The notes under the pieces: model-generated
What the model was told of the DNA's origin: nothing
What the model saw: the letters and a program-made list of their open reading frames with translations, nothing else
Database searches by the model: none
Part shown: in pieces, positions 44,293-51,694 of the stretch
Numbering within the stretch: position 1 is the stretch's first letter
Layout: the number at the start of each line of letters is the position of its first letter
Position numbers and translations under genes: made by a program
Source: an uncultured Carboxylicivirga sp.
Lineage (GTDB): Bacteria > Bacteroidota > Bacteroidia > Bacteroidales > Marinilabiliaceae
DNA: 64,000 nt
Assembly (NCBI GenBank): GCA_947503525.1
Contig: CANNEA010000001.1
Coordinates: forward strand, 310,001-374,000
Direction of reading: 5' to 3'

Positions 44293-45324
44293 ATGACTTC
44301 AAAAGAACGAGTTTTTGCAACAATAGAAGGTAAGGCTGTTGATTATCCTGCCAGTTGGCTAGGTTTGCCAGTTCCACCTGCCTTGCCAGGCTTATATGAT
44401 TATTTTAAGGTAAATGATGTTGATGGTTTAAAGGCGGCAATTAATGATGATGTATGGCCTATCATGGTTCCATATAACAATGCTCCATTTTATGATGTGG
44501 GCTGTGCCTTGCAGTTTGCAAAAGAAGATGAGGGTGGTAATCAGGATGAAAGAACATTGACGGCGCCAGGTTTTTTTGAAGACTTTACGGATCCAAAGGA
44601 TGTTGATTTATACCAATGGCCAAATCCGGCAGATTTCTTGGATACGTTAAAAGCTAAACAATTACTTGAAGAAGCACCGGACGATAAGTTTACTTTGGGT
44701 ATCATGTGGAGTGCCCATTTTCAGGATACTTGTTCCGCTTTTGGTATGGAAAATGCCTTGACAACTATGATGATGTATCCAGATATGTTTCAGGCTGTGA
44801 TTGACCGAATCACTGATTTTTATCTGGAGTTGAATGGTCTCTTTTATGAAGCGGTAAAAGGAAAATTAAATGGCGTGTTGATTGGCAATGATTTTGGCAG
44901 TCAGACAGCTTTAATGGTTGATCCTGATATGTTACGACATTTTGTTTTTCCGGGTACCAAGAAATTGGTAGATCAGGCTAAAAGTTACGGCTTAAAAGTA
45001 ATGCATCATTCATGTGGATCAATTCATCCTATCATTGATGATTTATTTGAAATGGGTGTTGATATTGTTCATCCCATTCAAGCTTTAGCTACAGATATGA
45101 GTGTTGAGCACCTTAATGAAACGCATACCGATAAGGTATTCTGCGGAGGGGTAGATGCTCAGGAATTATTGGTTAATGGAAGCCCGGAAGAAATTGCATC
45201 ACGAATTAGTGAGATTAAGAAGCTCTTTCCAAACGGCTTAATCATATCGCCAAGTCACGAAGCCATATTGCCCGACATTGCTCCTGAGAATATTGAAGCA
45301 TTGTTTACAGCGATAAAAAAGTAA
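44293..45324 (+). CDS. URO-D/MtaA-like methyltransferase-family protein
   Basis: A 343-residue cytoplasmic protein of the uroporphyrinogen decarboxylase superfamily: TSKERVFATIEGKAVDYPA at the start and LKVMHHSCGSIHPIIDDLFE in the second half. Such solitary members are mostly corrinoid- or thiol-dependent methyltransferases (MtaA/CmuA-like), not haem enzymes. The H-x-C of the zinc site is present in HHSC, but the later Cys is replaced around ISPSHE. A -7 box TAACTTTG lies at 44217-44224. No corrinoid protein gene is nearby. A role in removing methyl groups from methylated galactose is possible but speculative. A terminator follows, and the 46195-46548 gap further on holds only the GH117 operator. 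Confidence 0.8.
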   Translation: MTSKERVFATIEGKAVDYPASWLGLPVPPALPGLYDYFKVNDVDGLKAAINDDVWPIMVPYNNAPFYDVGCALQFAKEDEGGNQDERTLTAPGFFEDFTDPKDVDLYQWPNPADFLDTLKAKQLLEEAPDDKFTLGIMWSAHFQDTCSAFGMENALTTMMMYPDMFQAVIDRITDFYLELNGLFYEAVKGKLNGVLIGNDFGSQTALMVDPDMLRHFVFPGTKKLVDQAKSYGLKVMHHSCGSIHPIIDDLFEMGVDIVHPIQALATDMSVEHLNETHTDKVFCGGVDAQELLVNGSPEEIASRISEIKKLFPNGLIISPSHEAILPDIAPENIEALFTAIKK

Positions 45325-45335
45325 GTCTGTATAAA

Positions 45336-45394
45336 TCCCCCTCTTATAGCAACTAATTTATGGCTGTGTTATTGAGGGGTGAGTTGTATTTTTG
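45336..45394 (+). promoter_or_regulatory. Putative regulon operator and -7 box for the plug-only protein
   Basis: ATCCCCCT has its C-run at 45337-45341. TATTTTTG at 45387-45394 is a perfect TAnnTTTG starting 46 bases after it. A strong hairpin at 45439 lies between this promoter and the gene. Confidence 0.55.
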
Positions 45395-45438
45395 ATTTGC
45401 TAAAGTGTTAAAAGATTTAAAATACTGTTGGTTTTTCG

Positions 45439-45482
45439 ATACCGGAGGGTTTATATGATTAAGGTTGCTCTCCGGTATTTTT
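45439..45482 (+). terminator. Terminator-like hairpin in the leader of the plug-only gene
   Basis: A perfect 9-bp stem ATACCGGAG / CTCCGGTAT with a 22-base loop is followed by TTTTG. It could end the URO-D transcript. It also lies downstream of the putative promoter at 45387 and 35 bases before the next ATG, so it may act as an attenuator. Confidence 0.8.
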
Positions 45483-45516
45483 GTATAAAAAATCTAAACC
45501 CCAAAATACAGACATT

Positions 45517-46194
45517 ATGAACTTTAAGATTCTTTCCATTCTTCTAATCGGATTTATATTTTCAACACAACTACATTCTCAAACGACTACAGTAAAAGGT
45601 CGTGTGGTTGCATTTAAAGGTTTTGCATTAAATGATGTTTTAATAAAAGCGTCCAAGTCAAAACAGGAAGTAAGAAGTGATTCTACAGGTAATTTCACCA
45701 TCGAATGTAAAAAGAAAGATAACCTGAAATTTAGAGCTGATGGCTTTATTACCCAGTCATTACGGGTTAAAGATGTAACTAATATTGAAGTTAATTTACT
45801 TTTAGCAACGTATTCAGGAGCATTTGATAAAGTTGTAGAGGGAGGGCATATGACTGCAGTTACACTTCAGCATTGTGTTGATAATTTCATGAGTGATAAT
45901 AATAACTATCACCAGATGAAAGATATTTATCAAATTATACAGTTTGAATATTCAGGTGCTAAGGTGGTTGACAACGATGGTTTAACGCTCATTTACCTTA
46001 ATTCCAGAGGGCCAAATTCATTAGAAGCCGGCAGTGAAGCTTTAATGGTTGTAGATGGTATTGTTACCAATAATATAGCAGGTATTGATCCTTCACAAGT
46101 TGCTAGAGTTAATGTGCTCGTAGGAACAGAAACAAGTGAATATGGAACTCGAGGCGGAGCCGGTGTAATTGAAATATTTTTGAAAACCAAATAG
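45517..46194 (+). CDS. Plug-only TonB-receptor-like protein
   Basis: A 225-residue exported protein. The frame opens at a TTG (45481), but the ATG at 45517 gives the signal peptide (MNFKILSILLIGFIFSTQLHSQ). It has a carboxypeptidase-regulatory-like beta-sandwich (about 23-100: VKGRVVAFKGFALNDVLIKA) and then a TonB plug domain (about 110-225) with DGIVTNNIAGIDPSQVARVN and EYGTRGGAGVIEIFLK, the same pattern as the SusC plug (DGIPYNSN…, YGTRASNGVILI). No barrel follows; the stop comes right after the plug. The frame is intact and short by design rather than by a visible mutation. It might bind ligand or modulate a SusC channel. Confidence 0.78.
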   Translation: MNFKILSILLIGFIFSTQLHSQTTTVKGRVVAFKGFALNDVLIKASKSKQEVRSDSTGNFTIECKKKDNLKFRADGFITQSLRVKDVTNIEVNLLLATYSGAFDKVVEGGHMTAVTLQHCVDNFMSDNNNYHQMKDIYQIIQFEYSGAKVVDNDGLTLIYLNSRGPNSLEAGSEALMVVDGIVTNNIAGIDPSQVARVNVLVGTETSEYGTRGGAGVIEIFLKTK

Positions 46195-46424
46195 AATGAT
46201 CGTCTGAACCTTTGGTGGGAAGGTATCTAAGTTCATAAATAGTTTGCTATGGAGTGCTTTGTTGCTTAAAATTTGCTTCAAATATAAATGTGGCACTAGG
46301 GAATCCTATGTAAATACTTCTATTGCTAGCTGTACAAAACGGAGAGACACATAGAATATTTGAGAATTTATCTTAGATAGCTTTTTGTTTTATGTTTCAA
46401 ATACCACCTTCCCATGCTTAAAAA

Positions 46425-46502
46425 ACCCCCTCTGTTATCATTTGCTACCTTTTTCGTCGTCTTTTTGCGACACCACATTTTCTAATATTACAATTAGTTT
46501 TG
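46425..46502 (+). promoter_or_regulatory. Putative regulon operator and -7 box for GH117
   Basis: ACCCCCT (C-run 46426-46430) is followed by TGTTATCATTT, identical to the SusC site. TAGTTTTG at 46495-46502 is a perfect TAnnTTTG starting 65 bases after the run. The remainder of the 354-base gap shows nothing else. Confidence 0.62.
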
Positions 46503-46548
46503 TTTGTGTTAATATGAATCGATAACGATAGACAAAATAAATTCTGAT

Positions 46549-47757
46549 ATGAAGAAAATATTCTACGCTTTACCAATCTTAATATTAATAGTTGGATTAA
46601 GCTCTTGCCAAAACAATAGTGAAACAAAAGAATGTTGTAAGGAAGATTACAGCAGCGTTAGCGATGAAGAATTGGATCACCTCGGAATTACAAACCGGGA
46701 TTTTATGAGTGCTGCCTCAAAGCGAGCACTTAAATGGCCAAAAATTGGGAATGAGTGGTTTGTTGAATTTGCCGTTACTGATCTTAAGGGTGATTTAGCT
46801 TATGAAGAAGGCATTGTAAGGCGTGATCCTAGTGCTATGATTAAAGAAGATGGTAAATACTACGTTTGGTATTCAAGAAGTACGGGAAAAACGGATGGTT
46901 TTGCCGGCGATATCGAAAACGAAAAGGTATTTCCATGGGATCGTTGTGATATTTGGTATGCCACATCAGAAGATGGAATAACTTGGAATGAAGAAGGACC
47001 TGCAGTAAAGCGCGGAGAAAAAGGAGCCTATGATGATCGTTCAGTTTTTACAGTTGAAATTATGGTACATGAAGGTAAATACTATTTGTGTTATCAAACT
47101 GTAAAGTCGCCATATAACGTAAGAGTAAAAAACCAGGTAGGTTTGGCATGGGCTGATTCGCCAAACGGTCCATGGACCAAGTCTGAAGAGCCAATTTTAA
47201 GTCCTGCTGATAATGGCGTTTGGGAAGGAGAGGCAGACAATCGTTTCAAAGTGCTTAAGAAAGGTGACTTTGATAGCCATAAAGTGCATGATCCATGTAT
47301 TATTCCTTTTAAAGGTCAATTCTATTTGTATTATAAGGGAGAACAGATGGGTGAAGAGATTACCTTTGGCGGTCGTCAAATCCGACATGGTGTAGCTATA
47401 GCCGACAACCCTAGAGGACCATATGTAAAGTCAAAGTACAATCCCATCAGCAATAGTGGACACGAAATTTGTGTGTGGCCTTATAATGGAGGTATCGCTT
47501 CATTAATTACTACAGACGGACCGGAGAAAAACACGATGCAATGGTCGCCCGATGGAATCAATTTTGAAATTATGAGTGTGATACCCGGAGCACCACATGC
47601 CATTGGTTTGAACAGAACTGCTGATAACGAAAAAGAGCCAACCGAAATACTTCGTTGGGGATTAACGCATGAGTATATGAACTACAATTACCAATATATT
47701 CGTCGTTTTACATCGCAGCGTAAAACTTCGCATACGGCTATAGGAGAAGACTCGTAA
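46549..47757 (+). CDS. GH117 alpha-1,3-(3,6-anhydro)-L-galactosidase
   Basis: A 402-residue lipoprotein (lipobox GLSSC, Cys20) with a five-bladed propeller. GH117 enzymes release 3,6-anhydro-L-galactose from the non-reducing end of neoagaro-oligosaccharides. The expected catalytic positions are present: Asp93 in VRRDPSAM, Asp248 in HKVHDPCI, and His305-Glu306 in SNSGHEIC. The helical N-terminal stretch (DHLGITNRDFMSAASKRALKW, split at the N) used for dimerisation is also there. The lipid anchor puts it in the periplasm or at the outer membrane. Its operator shares an 11-base identity with that of SusC. This gene is the strongest single sign that the locus handles agar-type galactan. Confidence 0.95.
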   Translation: MKKIFYALPILILIVGLSSCQNNSETKECCKEDYSSVSDEELDHLGITNRDFMSAASKRALKWPKIGNEWFVEFAVTDLKGDLAYEEGIVRRDPSAMIKEDGKYYVWYSRSTGKTDGFAGDIENEKVFPWDRCDIWYATSEDGITWNEEGPAVKRGEKGAYDDRSVFTVEIMVHEGKYYLCYQTVKSPYNVRVKNQVGLAWADSPNGPWTKSEEPILSPADNGVWEGEADNRFKVLKKGDFDSHKVHDPCIIPFKGQFYLYYKGEQMGEEITFGGRQIRHGVAIADNPRGPYVKSKYNPISNSGHEICVWPYNGGIASLITTDGPEKNTMQWSPDGINFEIMSVIPGAPHAIGLNRTADNEKEPTEILRWGLTHEYMNYNYQYIRRFTSQRKTSHTAIGEDS

Positions 47758-47779
47758 TAAGCACCTTAAGATAAAGCTT

Positions 47780-47813
47780 AAAAGCCCCGCATTCGTCAAT
47801 GTGGGGCTTTTTT
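47780..47813 (+). terminator. Intrinsic terminator after GH117
   Basis: The stem AAAAGCCCCGCAT / ATGTGGGGCTTTT has one G-U pair and is followed by TTTTTT. Confidence 0.92.
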
Positions 47814-47825
47814 ATTTGTAAAATA

Positions 47826-47882
47826 ACCCCTGTTTTAACCCTATTTTATTACCTCTTTAACAAGTGTTACGTTTTACTTTTG
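47826..47882 (+). promoter_or_regulatory. Putative regulon operator and -7 box for the T9SS surface protein
   Basis: AACCCCT (C-run 47827-47830) is followed by a TTACC half-site about 21 bases on. TACTTTTG at 47875-47882, a perfect TAnnTTTG, starts 45 bases after the run. Confidence 0.6.
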
Positions 47883-47917
47883 GGTTAACATTAATTAACA
47901 ACTAAAAACAAACGTTT

Positions 47918-49966
47918 ATGAAAAAGATTTACTTGGTATTAATTGCCGTGCTTACTGCATTTTCTTCTGTACAGGCACAGTATATGACCTTATATGAGAA
48001 TGATTTTGCTCAAGAAACAATTGGTTATCATCTTGGAACTGAGTTGACGCCTAATCCTTGGACTGGAATTAATACTACCAATACTTTTTGGCAAAAAGAA
48101 ACTGCTGACGGCTTGAAATTTGGAGATTGGAGAGGCGTGAATCTAGGTGCTAACCCTTTGGTAAATTGGGTTGAAGGCAAAAAGGTTAGATTCACAATGG
48201 GATTATACCTTGCTGCAGATCGAGCTGCAGGTAATAATTTTAGGTGTGGTTTAGTGGTTGCAGATGGTGCTGAAAATGTTGTGCCTAAAGTTGGCTTTGA
48301 GCTAGCATCCTATACAGCAGCAGGAGGTATGAATATCAGTATTAACGGGAGTACATATACAACTGCCCCTATTGCAAATGGCACTCTTGTAACAATGGAA
48401 TATGAAGTTACAAGAAGTGAAGTGGATGGGGAATTTAATACTGTTTTAGTTGTGAAAAATGGAGCAACATCAATACTCAATGAGACTGTTATGTGTACTG
48501 ATGCTGAACTGTATAATAATGCAGTAAACGGCAATAGTTCAATATTTACATGTTTCAATAAAGCGACAGTAGGTATGGCCTTTTGGTCATCTTTTAAGTT
48601 AGAGATGGAATCATCGGTTGTACTTTTAGCAGATGCAGGTGCAAGCCAATCGGTAAATTCAGGGGATGCTGTTAGCCTGCAAGCTAGTGCAAGCTACGAT
48701 GGAAATCCGGTAGCTGATGCGACATACATGTGGGAAGCACCTGAAGGAATAAGTTTATCGGGAGCTAACACTGCAACACCAAGCTTTACGGCCCCAACCA
48801 CAGGAAGGATAACTGAATTATTATTAAAAGTAACAGCAACAGCAGATGTAGGTGGTGGTGTTCAAACCGCTGAAGCTTATACTACGGTTACTGTAAATCC
48901 CGATCAAATATTCGGTACTACTGTAGCACCTTACGAGATTTCTACTGCTGATCATTTATTCAACTTGATTCTTTCAGGAAGCACTTATTTAACAAGTGAT
49001 TTTGTTCTAACTGCGGATATTGACTTAACTGGTGAAGACTACTATACACCAATAGGAGATTACCAAGGAACTTTTGACGGACAGAACCATACTATAACCG
49101 GTCTTAAAATGATGGAAGAAAGCGGTCATGTTGGCTTATTTACGCGTATAAAATGGGGAGCTCTTGTTAAAAACCTCGGTTTGGTAAACCCTAATATCCA
49201 AAACACTGGTGCTGGTAGTACAGGTGGTATAGTTGGCTATTTAGATGCAGATTTAGTAGAGAATTGTTTTGTAATTGGTGGAACAATAAATGGAACGAGT
49301 AGAGTTGGCGGTATAGCAGGTACATGTGCAAATTGGACTGGTGGCGAGAAAACCGTTGTAAAGAATTGTTTCACTTACGTAAATGTAATGGGAGCTGAAC
49401 CAGCTGGTCTCATTGGTGCATCGAATGGTGGAAATGGAAATATGGTAATTGAGGATTGTGCAGTGTATGGTATGGTAAAATATACTGATACTGGTGATAT
49501 GGGGCCCGCAAGTATTGACGGAACTCCTACCGACATCGTACTTACAGATATCTATTTTAAAGAGGGAGTTGTAAAGGCGAGTGCTATATCTGGAGAAACA
49601 GAGTTAATGACTTCAGAATTAGGAGATATAAGTTCCTATACAGGTTTAGATGTAACTATTTGGAGTATATCGGCTAAGTTCGGTTTTGCTGTACTTAGTG
49701 CCTTCGACTATAGTGCTATAACACCTGATTTCCCAACCGATATTCAAGTTTCTGATATTATTGATTCGGAAGTATACTCACATGGTAAAACCATTTATAT
49801 TAACTCTGAAGCTAAGGCTAGTCCTTATCAGGTCTATAATGTAAGCGGTAATATGGTTAAGCAAGGTTTAGCTGAAGGTGCAGGTTATAACAAAACTTTA
49901 GATTTACCTGCAGGTATTTACATTGTAAAAGTTGGTGCTACAACTAAAAAAGTTGTGTTGAAATAA
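47918..49966 (+). CDS. T9SS-exported surface protein with GLUG-like repeats
   Basis: A 682-residue protein: signal peptide (ending SVQAQ), an N-terminal concanavalin-like beta-sandwich (about 20-230), a PKD/REJ-like Ig domain (about 232-330), a beta-helical region with GLUG-like motifs (about 345-560: GTFDGQNHTITGLKM, GSTGGIVGYLDADLVENCF, SRVGGIAGTC), and a C-terminal sorting domain (IYINSEAKASPYQVYNVSG). No catalytic family is recognised. It has a regulon operator with perfect -7 box and directly follows GH117. A surface glycan-binding role is likely, and an unrecognised enzyme is possible in the N-terminal domain. Confidence 0.75.
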   Translation: MKKIYLVLIAVLTAFSSVQAQYMTLYENDFAQETIGYHLGTELTPNPWTGINTTNTFWQKETADGLKFGDWRGVNLGANPLVNWVEGKKVRFTMGLYLAADRAAGNNFRCGLVVADGAENVVPKVGFELASYTAAGGMNISINGSTYTTAPIANGTLVTMEYEVTRSEVDGEFNTVLVVKNGATSILNETVMCTDAELYNNAVNGNSSIFTCFNKATVGMAFWSSFKLEMESSVVLLADAGASQSVNSGDAVSLQASASYDGNPVADATYMWEAPEGISLSGANTATPSFTAPTTGRITELLLKVTATADVGGGVQTAEAYTTVTVNPDQIFGTTVAPYEISTADHLFNLILSGSTYLTSDFVLTADIDLTGEDYYTPIGDYQGTFDGQNHTITGLKMMEESGHVGLFTRIKWGALVKNLGLVNPNIQNTGAGSTGGIVGYLDADLVENCFVIGGTINGTSRVGGIAGTCANWTGGEKTVVKNCFTYVNVMGAEPAGLIGASNGGNGNMVIEDCAVYGMVKYTDTGDMGPASIDGTPTDIVLTDIYFKEGVVKASAISGETELMTSELGDISSYTGLDVTIWSISAKFGFAVLSAFDYSAITPDFPTDIQVSDIIDSEVYSHGKTIYINSEAKASPYQVYNVSGNMVKQGLAEGAGYNKTLDLPAGIYIVKVGATTKKVVLK

Positions 49967-49992
49967 TACTAACACTTTCTACATTTTGGATT

Positions 49993-50020
49993 AAGGGGAG
50001 CTTTACGGCTCCCTTTTTTT
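49993..50020 (+). terminator. Intrinsic terminator after the T9SS surface protein
   Basis: The stem GGGAGC / GCTCCC is flanked by AA/TT pairs and followed by T7. Confidence 0.88.
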
Positions 50021-50145
50021 GTGCCCTGTGAACAGCTTGTCTCTCCTAAATACGAAATTTAATTTGTTGTAATCTTCCCAATACTCAATCCTAAAAAACA
50101 GGACATTAATCAAAACTTTTCGATTATTTCTGCGTAATGTTCTAA

Positions 50146-50163
50146 AATGAATAAAAATTCATT
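50146..50163. promoter_or_regulatory. Palindromic operator before the TetR gene
   Basis: A perfect 7-bp inverted repeat, AATGAAT-aaaa-ATTCATT, ends 13 bases before the GTG start. Position and size fit a TetR-family autoregulatory site. Confidence 0.6.
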
Positions 50164-50175
50164 TATAATTGCAGT

Positions 50176-50757
50176 GTGAGAATAAGAGACGAAGATAAAA
50201 TAAAACGAATTTATAAGGCAGCCATTTGCTTAATCAGCGAAGTGGGTATTGCCGGTTTAACCATGGCTAAATTGGCTAAGGAGGCTAAGTTGGCAACTGG
50301 CACTGTATACATCTACTTTAAAAGTAAAGAAGTGCTCATTAATAAATTGTTTACAAAATTGCAACAAGAGGCAGCGGAGCGCTTTATGCAAGGCATGGAA
50401 AAGCAGAGCAATTTTAAACAACAGCTATGTAGGGTATTTCTTAACTATCTGAATCACCGTATTAAATACCATGATGAGAGTGTTTTTTTGGAGCAATACT
50501 ACCGTTCGCCCTATATCACAAAAGATCAATTGCAGTTAACTCAAGCCTTAAAGCAGCCCGTACTTGATTTATTTCATCAAGGTCAGGATAATGATGAGCT
50601 AAGATGTGATATGGATGTCCATATGATGTTTTTGATGTTTCTGGGTTTTATTCGAGAATTGGCCGGAGAGCATGTGTTGGGTTTTTATGTATTGGATGAA
50701 AAGAAAAAGCTAGAGGCCTTTGAAAGAAGTTGGGAATTAATTGAAAAAGGAGGATAA
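50176..50757 (+). CDS. TetR-family transcriptional regulator
   Basis: A 193-residue protein that starts with GTG. The N-terminal HTH is classical (IKRIYKAAICLISEVGIAGL, then TMAKLAKEAKLATGTVYIYF at about 25-48), followed by a helical ligand-binding domain with FLEQYYRSPYI and WELIEKG typical of the family. A palindrome sits in its promoter. It is followed nine bases later by a membrane protein gene, which it probably controls. No link to the galactan regulon is seen. Confidence 0.92.
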   Translation: MRIRDEDKIKRIYKAAICLISEVGIAGLTMAKLAKEAKLATGTVYIYFKSKEVLINKLFTKLQQEAAERFMQGMEKQSNFKQQLCRVFLNYLNHRIKYHDESVFLEQYYRSPYITKDQLQLTQALKQPVLDLFHQGQDNDELRCDMDVHMMFLMFLGFIRELAGEHVLGFYVLDEKKKLEAFERSWELIEKGG

Positions 50758-50766
50758 GTTAAATAA

Positions 50767-51600
50767 ATGATTATGGATATACCTATTTGGCAATACGTGG
50801 TCTCTATGACCGTATACATCGTATTATTAATGCTGGTAGTTGAGTTGATGAGAAAGAAATATAAGTTTGCGGCTGTATTTTGGCTGTTATCCTTATTAAC
50901 ATTTCCTTTGTGGTCTACTCAATTGGAAGGTTGGTTTCGCTGGGTTAAGACTTTATCAGTACTCTTACCAACAGCGCTTGTGGTTGGTTTAGGCAGAATA
51001 GCCTTTTATGAGCAGCGAACGGGCTGGTGGAAAGCTTTTCGCAAAGATTGGGTTTTATGGTTTTTATATGGCATACTGGGCTTAAATATACTGGAGGCCT
51101 CAATTAAAGATATTGCATTAGGCAACTACTTTAATGGCATTGCCGGCTTTATTCTGATTATTACCATACCCTTATATAAGGGTAAAAACCTTAAACGAAA
51201 TGGCTGGAAAATATCCAAAGATAAACCTGGTGATTTAATCGCCTATACCGATCCGATGTGGAACTTCTTATACACCACCTGGAACATAGCTTTTGTATTT
51301 GGCGAGAACCCGGGTTTTGCGGCCAGTTCCTTGTGTATACTATTGGCAGCCGAATTATATCCGGTCATCAAAAGACGCCCTGAATTATATGTTACGGCAA
51401 GAGTGTACACCTTAGCCATTCATATATTAATCCGTTCAACTTATGATATTTTCACACCCCTAATGGATTCATCGCGATTTGCTAATCCTGCTGTTGTATA
51501 TTACTGGGGATTAATAAATCTGACTTTACATGTACCGTATTTGTTTTGGTATTTTTATAAACAACGCAAAGAAAATTCAGTGCAGTTAGAAGCTGCTTAA
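50767..51600 (+). CDS. Integral membrane protein, function unknown
   Basis: A 277-residue protein with about seven or eight hydrophobic helices, starting at ATG 50767 or the nearby ATG 50773. I do not recognise the family. Notable motifs are WNFLYTTWNIAFVFGENPGF and STYDIFTPLMDSSRF; the C-terminus is polar. It forms a two-gene operon with the TetR regulator, a layout common for exporters and membrane-modifying proteins, but no transporter signature is present. Confidence 0.75.
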   Translation: MIMDIPIWQYVVSMTVYIVLLMLVVELMRKKYKFAAVFWLLSLLTFPLWSTQLEGWFRWVKTLSVLLPTALVVGLGRIAFYEQRTGWWKAFRKDWVLWFLYGILGLNILEASIKDIALGNYFNGIAGFILIITIPLYKGKNLKRNGWKISKDKPGDLIAYTDPMWNFLYTTWNIAFVFGENPGFAASSLCILLAAELYPVIKRRPELYVTARVYTLAIHILIRSTYDIFTPLMDSSRFANPAVVYYWGLINLTLHVPYLFWYFYKQRKENSVQLEAA

Positions 51601-51631
51601 AATACTAACCTGGATTTAGATTTAACCTACG

Positions 51632-51657
51632 GGCAGAACAACGGTTCTGCCTTTTTA
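51632..51657 (+). terminator. Intrinsic terminator after the membrane protein
   Basis: A perfect stem GGCAGAAC / GTTCTGCC with a 4-base loop is followed by TTTTT. It lies between convergent genes. Confidence 0.92.
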
Positions 51658-51694
51658 TTTTATCGCCATTTGATTGTTTCCTAAAACCTATCGT

